From positions 124,991,810 through 125,055,809 of the forward strand of contig OX422220.1 in NCBI GenBank assembly GCA_949130495.1: DNA of 64,000 nucleotides. The letters are read 5' to 3'. The stretch comes from Sambucus nigra (Eukaryota; Streptophyta; Magnoliopsida; Dipsacales; Adoxaceae). This document shows, piece after piece, positions 57,595 to 64,000 of the stretch. A model generated the notes under the pieces. The model did no database searches, was not told the origin of the DNA, and was given only the letters and a program-made list of their open reading frames with translations. A program made the position numbers and the translations under genes. Every line of letters starts with the position of its first letter. Position 1 is the stretch's first letter.

Positions 57595-58515
57595 TGGCCA
57601 GTAATACCCTTCTGTTGTTATCCTCTACAAAAGCGTCTGACCTGCTACATGGGCTCCACAGGATCCTTCTTGAACCTCTTCGATTAAGTCTTTAACTTCG
57701 AAGGGATATACAAATCTTTGTAATCCTTCTATAACTCCTCTTATGTACAAAATACCACTGGTCAATACATAACGAGCAGCTTTAAACTTTAGTTTCTTAG
57801 CTGCGAGTTTATCAGGTGGCAGAATCCCTTCTTCGATATAAGCCTTGATGGGATCCATCCAGGACGGTCCCAAGCCAAGGTCAATGAAACTCATCATTAA
57901 ATCTTTGTCTATGCTCCGACCAGCCAGGATTTCTATTATTATTGTTCTTCGTAGCTCGGTGCATGTGGCTGATGCTAACTGAGCTAGGGTGTCTGCTCTT
58001 GCATTCTCCAATCTTGGTATTCTAATCAATTGAACTACAGTAAAACTCGATACAACCTCCATTGCTTTTGCATGATACTTGACCATTAATTCTCCCTTTG
58101 CTGCATACACCCCCAGAATTTAATTTACGATTAACTATGAATCACTAAATACAACGACTTGCTCTGCCTTCATGCATTTGGCCAGACTTAGACCCACGAT
58201 CATAGCTTCATATTCAACCTCGTTATTAGAACCCTTAAATTGAAAGCTCAGAGCATAGTCCATATCAATATCATTTGGGCTATTTAAAATAATTCCTACT
58301 CCACTGCCTGTAGTGCACGAAGAGCTATCCACATACAGATGCCACACATGTAGTTCATTATCAAACTCTTGGTCAGACAGAGATCCTCGATGGAATATTT
58401 GATGCTTCCTTTTGTCTTCCCCCAACACTTCTCGTTGTTCATTGATTTTTTTCTCTTGATCATCCAAGGATGGAGGTTGGTCGGGGGTTAAATTTGATGA
58501 TCCTGTAACATCCAC
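57595..58515 (-). pseudogene. Element E second RNase H domain and integrase linker
   Basis: YVDSSSCTTGSGVGIILNSP, SNNEVEYEAMIVGLSL, VVFSDS, and after a stop LENARADTLAQLAS: the two Asp, the Glu and the last Asp of an RNase H fold are all kept. The linker continues with MDPIKAYIEEGILPPDKLAA and HVAGQTLL toward the zinc end. It matches C at 40,797-41,600. Stops lie near 58,120-58,134. This is the best preserved of the three copies of this domain. Confidence 0.83.
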
Positions 58516-58750
58516 AGGTAGGTCTGTATTAAACTCCTGTTCTTCGGAGGTATCAGATTGAGTAAACTATGCTATAGAATCTGCTACTGCCTGCCCCTTA
58601 AGTGATGATCTAGGCCCATAAACTATATCATATTCACCTAGTTCTTCTCCCTAGTACATCAATCTTCCTAATTTCTCTGGTTTATCCAGAGCCTGTCTCA
58701 ATGTCATATCAGTATACACCACTATAATATGGGCTTGAAGTATTGCTTCC
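58516..58750 (-). pseudogene. Element E linker and end of RT-linked RNase H
   Basis: The minus strand holds a broken part with residues like LGEYDIVYGPRSSLKGQAVA, as at the RNase H end of D (LIYQPRVAIKGQALADLI), and the start of the linker to the second RNase H. Several TAG and TGA stops are present. Confidence 0.65.
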
Positions 58751-58754
58751 TCCT

Positions 58755-59051
58755 TCAGCTCGCTTCGATTAGTGTTAGTGCCAACTTTTCCAACCTTGGA
58801 TATCTGATCTCTGCTCCTCGGAAAGCCTTGCTGGTGTAATAGACCGATTTTTGGATTCCGTCCTCCACTCTTATCAATGTCGAACTAAATGCATTCTCTA
58901 AAACTGCCAGATACAAGTATAATCTTTCTCCCATCACTGGTCTAGATAACAATGGAGGTGTCCCCAGATATTTCTTCAATTCTTGAAAGGCCTCCTCGCA
59001 TTTATCTTTCCACTCAAAAGTTTTTCGGAGTGTTTGAATAATGGGAGTCAT
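58755..59051 (-). pseudogene. Element E RT-linked RNase H
   Basis: An open 98-codon piece: FEWKDKCEEAFQELKKYLG, then PPLLSRPVMGERLYLYLAVL, then SVYYTSKAFRGAEIRYPRLE. These are typical RNase H segments after the RT thumb. It equals D at 47,080-47,370. Confidence 0.83.
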
Positions 59052-59880
59052 CTATTTGTTGCTCGTGACACAAATTTGTTGAGTGCTGCAACTCGCCCTG
59101 TGAGACTTTGCACTTCCTTCTTCGTAGTTGGAGATCGCAGCTCCAATAGGGATTTGATCTTTTTAGGGTTCGCCTCGATACCTCGTTGGTTAACAATATA
59201 TTTGAGAAATATGACTTCTCATACTCCGAATATGCATTTGGTGGGATTCAACTTCATTTGATATTTCTCTAGTTGATCAAAGGTCTGACCTGGGCCAACT
59301 AGATGATTAGAAACTTTCTTGCTCTTCGTCAACATATCGTCAACATAAACCTCCATGTTATGACTGATTTTCTATACAAACACCTTATTCATCAGCCATT
59401 GATATGTCGCACCTACATTTTTAAGTTCAAAAGGCATAAAATCATAGCAATAAGTTCCCCTTGGGGTGATAAAAGAGGTACTCTCCCTATCTTCAGGCTT
59501 CATTTTAATCTGGTTATAACCAAAATTAGTATTCATGAAACTCAACAATTCATGCCCCGAGGTAGCATCCACCAGTAATTGATTCGGGGCAACGGAAAAT
59601 GATCCTTTAGGCATGCCTTATTAAGATTAGTGAAGTCTAAACACATCGTCCACTTGTTATTTTTTTTCTTTACCATCACCATGTTTGCTAGCCAATCAGG
59701 ATATTTGACATCCTCAATAAAAAAGGCTTTTTGTAGTTTCTTTACTTCTTCCTATATAGCTTGGTTCTTTTTAGGGATAAACACCCTTCTTCGGTGCTTC
59801 ACTGGCTTGACTTCGTTGTTCTTGTTGAGCTCGTGGCATAAGCAACTCGAGTCTTTCTCTGGCATGTCTTCATGACTCCA
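59052..59880 (-). pseudogene. Element E reverse transcriptase with intact YVDD box
   Basis: Minus-strand pieces include the upstream palm (ATSGHELLSFMNTNFGYNQI and TYCYDFMPFELKNVGATYQ). NMEVYVDDMLTKSKK has YVDD at 59,336-59,347. The thumb has PKKIKSLLELRSPTTKKEVQ. The fingers, with MVKKKN-type residues near 59,650-59,700, are in another frame. Stops and shifts break it. Confidence 0.84.
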
Positions 59881-59889
59881 TGCAAAAGT

Positions 59890-60309
59890 CTACTTTCTAT
59901 GCCTTAGAAATGCTATCAATTCCTGTTGTATCGATACATCCAGTGATGCACCAATTTGAGTTATTCGTTCTGTATGTTCATCGTCCAAAATGATATTTTT
60001 GGTAGCCTCCATGACCTGGCCCTTCACGAGCTGAGACCCGTCTCTAAGGTCTAATGTTTTAATCTCTGCCTCTTCTATTTCATCCACTTGATATTTAGTA
60101 GTCTTCTTCCTGGATTCTTCACGTTCCTCCTGTTTGGCAGATGAATAGTAGCGTTCCCGAGCTACTTTTTGGTCGCCTTTCACCACTCCAACTCCAAAAT
60201 TTGTTGGGAATTTTAAACATTTATGTACAGTAGATGGTACTGCTTTAAATTTCTTCATACATACCCTTCCCACGATGATATTGTAAGATGATTGAATATT
60301 TTTATCCAT
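59890..60309 (-). pseudogene. Element E protease-RT linker
   Basis: An open 139-codon stretch with MDKNIQSSYNIIVGRVCMKK at the start, DQKVARERYYSSAKQEER in the middle and LDVSIQQELIAFLRHRK at the end. The same order is in C at 38,881-39,300. Confidence 0.8.
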
Positions 60310-60333
60310 TACGAAGAAGCGTACCCTTTCTGT

Positions 60334-60936
60334 TCAACAAGCAGGCCAAATACCAATAAGCATATCCAACTTGATCGTCCCTAGTGGAAAAACCTTTTCG
60401 CCAGTAAAACCGAGGAGGGGCCTATGATAGGGCTCCAACTGGGCTAACTTCAGATTCAAAATATCAAAGCATGGGAAGAACATGATGTCTGCCGAGCTAC
60501 CATTATCCACCAGTACCCGTGAAATCACCACTTCCTTTATTCTCATCTTGATTACTAATGGGTCATCATGAGGATATAGTACACCTGCCAGGTCATTTTT
60601 GGAGAAACCAATGACTAGTTTGTCTTTATTCACCTTCCTCAGGTGATCATCTTCTGCTAAGTTTATTCGTTGTATATACGAGCAGGCTTGTGCCTCATTG
60701 AGGTAATCTTTTCTCTCCATAGTAAGATCTCCACCTCCCGCATCTCCACCTGTAATAACATTACATTCAAATGACCCAAAATGGATTGAAAATACCTCAT
60801 GCTCTGGCTGTTTTGGTCTTTTGGGGAGATCGGGGTCATCTTCTAGATCATCTTCATGGTCTGTCTTGTTGTCTTCTTTTGCTCGATGATTAGGCACATA
60901 TTCTTCACATTTATCCCCTTAATTTCGGTATTTTTA
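60334..60936 (-). pseudogene. Element E retropepsin and Gag C-terminal linker, cut by F
   Basis: The minus strand encodes an acidic linker (EDDLEDDPDLPKRPKQPEHE) and then VITGGDAGGGDL. KDKLVIGFSKNDLAGVLYPH leads to the active-site box VLVDNGSSADIMFFPCFDIL. YHRPLLGFTGEKVFPLGTIK closes the domain. Catalytic Asp, Gly and Ser are present and the piece is open for 187 codons, the best protease in the window. On the Gag side it runs into the LTR of F; a TAA lies about 20 bp before the break. Confidence 0.82.
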
Positions 60937-62290
60937 TGATCCCCTGCAGTGTAAATATCTTGGATTTGTCTCGTATTTATGATACTAACCTTTTTTGGCA
61001 AGTATTTCTTGTTTTGTGTATTTCTCATGTGTTTTACAGGTATTTCATGTAAGTTAGTGCGAAGGAGAACTCAAAACAGTGAAAGAAACCAAGAAATGGA
61101 GAGTTGAAGGGCATTTTCGTAATTTTTTAGCCTTAGTCCAGAGGTGGGGCCAACTAGAAAGTTTAATAGCTCTAAATTACAAGAATACTGGAAAAAACGG
61201 CACCTCAATCCGAACTACGGTGAAGAAGTTACGATGTTTTGAAGTTGCACGATAATGAAGAGTCTGGATGTGCGGATTTCTGTCATTAATTATGCAGATT
61301 TTATGGTGATTGGTTGGCAAAAACTTGTTCCACAAGCGAAATTTGATGTTAAATTCATGCAACTTGGTGCTATAAAAGGACAAGCCCTAGCATTCTTTTG
61401 GGGGAGGCTTAAAAAAATCCTTTTAGGTGGTTTTTATCAAGTTGTAGGAGTAGGATTAGAGAGAGAAAGTTAGATTGTAGTTTTCTTTGGTAGAAGTTTT
61501 CATAAACCCTAGTTGTAAGTTTGAAGAAGAAGTTTTGCTGGATTCAAATTCATCTCTTTCTCCTCTTGCTAAATACAAGTATCAATTTCTATTCTCTATT
61601 TTATTTTTCCATTCAATTCTCAATTGTTTTGCAAATTGTTAACAATGTTTGTTAAAGTTTTCTTTTGTTTTCATCATGTTTAGCTAATTTTTAAGGGTTA
61701 GGATGCATGAACCCATCCCGATGTAATTTATCTACGTAGGAAATAGAATTTAAATTTAAATTTGAAAGAATCGTGTAAGATAAGTTCACAATCATCCTAG
61801 ATCTTTTAATCTCTCTTGCCCTAGGTACTTGGGATATTTAAGAATATGATGTGCGTGTAATTATTTAGCACCACTTTATATTTATCTTTGATTTCATATG
61901 ATGCTGGCTTGAACCTCATATATGTAATGCTTAGGATCTATAAAGACTGGATTCATTCAAATTTATAATTTACAATTCTAGTATTCTAATGGGTAATTAC
62001 TAGGGATTGGGGGATTGTATTCCAACCTATTTCCTCATTCATTTTAATTAGTTTTATAAATTTGTTCCAACTTATTTCCCCTTGTCAACAATCATCATCT
62101 TTTTCACTTTTATTTTAGAAGTAATAAATCAATTAAATTCTATAAAACATTCCCTGTGGATTCGATACCCAAACTTACTACTATACTCCATAAAAGTGTA
62201 GTTAAAAGTTTAGGTTTTTTTTTTATTGAGGTTGGAAGCCGATAACAACGACTAGTGTATTACACGGACGCTCGGTTTTCCACTCGATCA
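60937..62290 (+). repeat. 5' LTR of element F (about 1,354 bp; left end estimated)
   Basis: The right end ACTCGATCA is set by the primer site. The left end is placed at TGATCCCCTGCAGTG because E protease/Gag similarity fades just before it and because CAGG lies about 100 bp in, as in B; another TG nearby (60,950) is possible. The last 130 bp resemble the right LTR of B. Confidence 0.62.
61371..61378 (+). promoter_or_regulatory. TATA box in the LTR of F
   Basis: TATAAAAG, with a leader rich in GAGAGAGAAAG after it, as expected for an LTR promoter. Confidence 0.6.
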
Positions 62291-62293
62291 AAA

Positions 62294-62311
62294 TGGCGCC
62301 GTTGCCGGGGA
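62294..62311 (+). promoter_or_regulatory. Primer-binding site of element F, tRNA-Asp type
   Basis: TGGCGCCGTTGCCGGGGA is the exact complement of the 3' end of plant tRNA-Asp(GTC), including CCA. It starts three bases after the LTR end. Confidence 0.9.
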
Positions 62312-62418
62312 ATGTTTTGTTATAGATTATAATTGATTTACTATTTCGAAAGATTTTTTTTTCTTTGGATTTTTTTTTACCTTTTTTGTAGCCTTGCACA
62401 ATTGAGCACCAAGAAACG

Positions 62419-63568
62419 TTGAATCCTCAATCGCACACCTCTGTACTCGAATTTCCATTTACATACTATTCGGTAATCATGTCTTTTCATGGTGAGTTCG
62501 GTAATTATAATGGTTCATATGGTAATCGTTTTCAAACTTTTTATTCTCAAGAGTCCGCGGCTCGACCTATTACCATTGGTGAGGCCATTCTAACTCTGGA
62601 GTATGAAAGGCTTGAAAATGAATATAGGAGAGAAATTTATATTAAATATTCTCAAGAATTTGTGCCTCGACCTATTACCATGGGTGAGGCCTTTCTAAAT
62701 CTTGCGTATGAAAAGCTTAAAAACGAATATCGAAAAAAAATAATTTTGGGGAATCCAATGAAGATTTTTCTTCCGATATTTGTGAAACTATAGAAGGTTT
62801 TCAACCAAATGAGGAATCCGAGGTTTTGGAGCCAAGGGATCCTACTTTGGAAGAGACCACGCTTTTTCTTACCAAAAGAGTACTGGATTTTCTTTCCACC
62901 CAAAGCACAAAGAATATCGATTATGGTCTTGTGAAGGAAATGGTCACACTTTGCGATGATGTGCGTTCTATTTTGGAAAACAAAGAGGAGGTTGAGACTT
63001 GTGTGTCACCTCAAATTTTTGAGAACATCTCATTGAAAGTGAGTCTTGCTCCCTTGAAATTCAATCTCCAATTGATGATGAATCACTTGAGATTGAGTTT
63101 ATTTCATCACCATTTTCATTCACGGTTATTGAACCATTAGAAGTACCGCTAGATTCCTATGAGTCGGTTGAAAATTTTGAAACGTTTACACCTTTTACCG
63201 ACAAAGACACTTTGCTAGAATTGTTTTCTAATATGGACTGTTCCTTTTTGTGTGACCCTCTCCCCATACTACTTGAAAAATCTTTGGGAGGTGATTATAT
63301 TTTTCTTGGATCTCAATTGTACTTGTCCCACCTAGCACCCAAACCCCCCATCATCCCGTTAAATTTTTTAATTGGTGATGGTTCATTTTATCCATCTCAC
63401 GCATGCCTTCCGTTTTTCAAACGAAATTCTTATTTTTCGGGAGGCATGCATCCTAGTGAGGGAACACCATTATTCCCTCAAAGTCAAATTGTATTTTGGG
63501 TGGACCCTCAAATTTTTCGACTTCTAGTGTATAACTTATTAGAATTTCAAATTGTAGGTTGTACATAA
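62419..63568 (+). pseudogene. Broken ORF of element F, about 380 codons over three frames, function unknown
   Basis: Three open pieces (62,419-62,793; 62,826-63,140; 63,212-63,568) follow one another in shifted frames and probably came from one ORF. The ATG at 62,479 (MSFHGEFGNYNGSYGNRF) is a good start. A segment of about 35 residues is repeated in tandem: RPITIGEAILTLEYERLENE and RPITMGEAFLNLAYEKLKNE. The middle is acidic; the end has LNFLIGDGSFYPSHACLPFF and is aromatic-rich. No zinc knuckle or enzyme motif is visible. It occupies the gag position. Possible distant relation to the B protein rests on TPFTDKDTLLEL only. Confidence 0.5.
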
Positions 63569-64000
63569 TTTTCTTTTTCTTTCCCTTTTTAATAGTGTAG
63601 TGTCATTAGTTACAGTTTTTGTTATTATTTTTGTTATGCTCGGTTCTAACATGTTTTTTTGATTCAATGGACTCGCACTCATCGGAGATCGCTCCATTTG
63701 GGTAATATCTTTCTTTTCCTCTCTGTATGTTGTGTTCTTGATTCGCATTGAGGACAATGCAACATTTAAGTTAGGGGGTGAGTGATATTCTTCCCATTTA
63801 TTGTTTAGATTCATTGATTCGATCACATGTTATTTCCAAGTGTTTTTTAAAAAAAAAATAAAAAATAATAATAAAATAAAAAAATTGAAAAATTGAAAAA
63901 TGTTGAAAAGCCAAAAATATTTTTCTTCAAAATAAATAAAAATTGGAATTTAAATTTTTCAGAAATATCACCTTTATTTTATTTAAAGTCTCAAATTGTT
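63569..64000 (+). other. Non-coding part of F after the ORF
   Basis: ATTGAGGACAATG at about 63,748 is followed by TTTAAGTTAGGGGGTGAGTG, a motif pair also present in B near 4,546-4,590. An A-rich run (63,847-63,895) follows. No gene is visible. It resembles a polypurine tract, but in B the true tract lies about 1.7 kb further on, so the element most likely continues past the window. Confidence 0.6.

Larger units (their letters stand above)
51977..60936 (-). mobile_element. Element E: Tat-type Ty3/gypsy copy inserted in D, cut by F
   Basis: On the minus strand gag/protease is followed by RT, two RNase H domains, integrase, a hairpin array, an antisense gene (plus strand), a polypurine tract and the 3' LTR. 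Same family as C. Inserted in the antisense gene of D at 51,976/51,977. The 5' end is interrupted by F at about 60,937, so the 5' LTR and target duplication partner are outside the window. Confidence 0.87.
60937..64000 (+). mobile_element. Element F: non-autonomous LTR element inserted in E, 5' part
   Basis: An LTR ending ACTCGATCA is followed by a perfect tRNA-Asp primer site and a broken ORF without pol domains, then a long non-coding part that runs out of the window. The layout and the LTR end resemble B. Elements with this primer site and a large non-coding part are known relatives of Athila-type gypsy elements. The left end is estimated, because the 3' LTR is not in the window. Confidence 0.78.

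Noticed and set aside
63740..63790. Polypurine tract and 3' LTR start of F at AGTTAGGGGGTGAGTGATATTC
   Set aside because: B has the same motif pair about 1.7 kb before its true polypurine tract, and the sequence after this point does not match the start of the F LTR beyond a short stretch of about 17 bp.

Overview
This window is repeat-rich nuclear heterochromatin from a flowering plant, probably a eudicot. I see no intact host gene, no tRNA or rRNA gene, and nothing bacterial or CRISPR-like. Nearly every recognisable protein segment is a decayed Ty3/gypsy or copia retrotransposon domain. The rest is LTRs, a long satellite array, and spacer. A pericentromeric position is likely but cannot be proved from sequence alone.

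Left part (1-12,242). Element A is a minus-strand Tat-type Ty3/gypsy copy with LTR, primer-binding site, gag, protease and the start of RT. It is split by element B (722-8,950), a plus-strand non-autonomous LTR element with LTRs of about 2.7 kb, a 5-bp target duplication (ATTCC) and one proline-rich ORF of unknown function. A 647-bp stretch (12,243-12,889) remains unassigned.

12,890-22,59x. A head-to-tail array of one small non-autonomous LTR element (five LTRs alternating with four internal regions, period about 1.9 kb) sits between copies of AATTG. It lies at the edge of a minus-strand copia remnant (20,853 to about 22,550).

22,595-36,154. A diverged satellite array with a monomer of about 157 bp, roughly 86 monomers. 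It shows a three-monomer (about 470 bp) higher-order period and a 1.415-kb duplication near 29.6-32.4 kb.

36,155-64,000. A nest of four elements: C (plus) lies in the satellite, D (plus) lies in C's integrase, E (minus) lies in D's antisense gene, and F (plus) lies in E's gag. Only one side of each is in the window. C and E are one Tat-type family; A and D are another. D and E both carry, between pol and the 3' LTR, an array of short tandem hairpins followed by an antisense gene with apparent introns. The catalytic glutamate of integrase is replaced in C, D and E, and the RT YxDD box is broken in D. F is a non-autonomous element with a perfect tRNA-Asp primer site and resembles B in layout.

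The parts worth a second look are the tandem LTR array, the higher-order satellite structure, the paired hairpin-array plus antisense-gene layout in two element families, and the B/F non-autonomous lineage.
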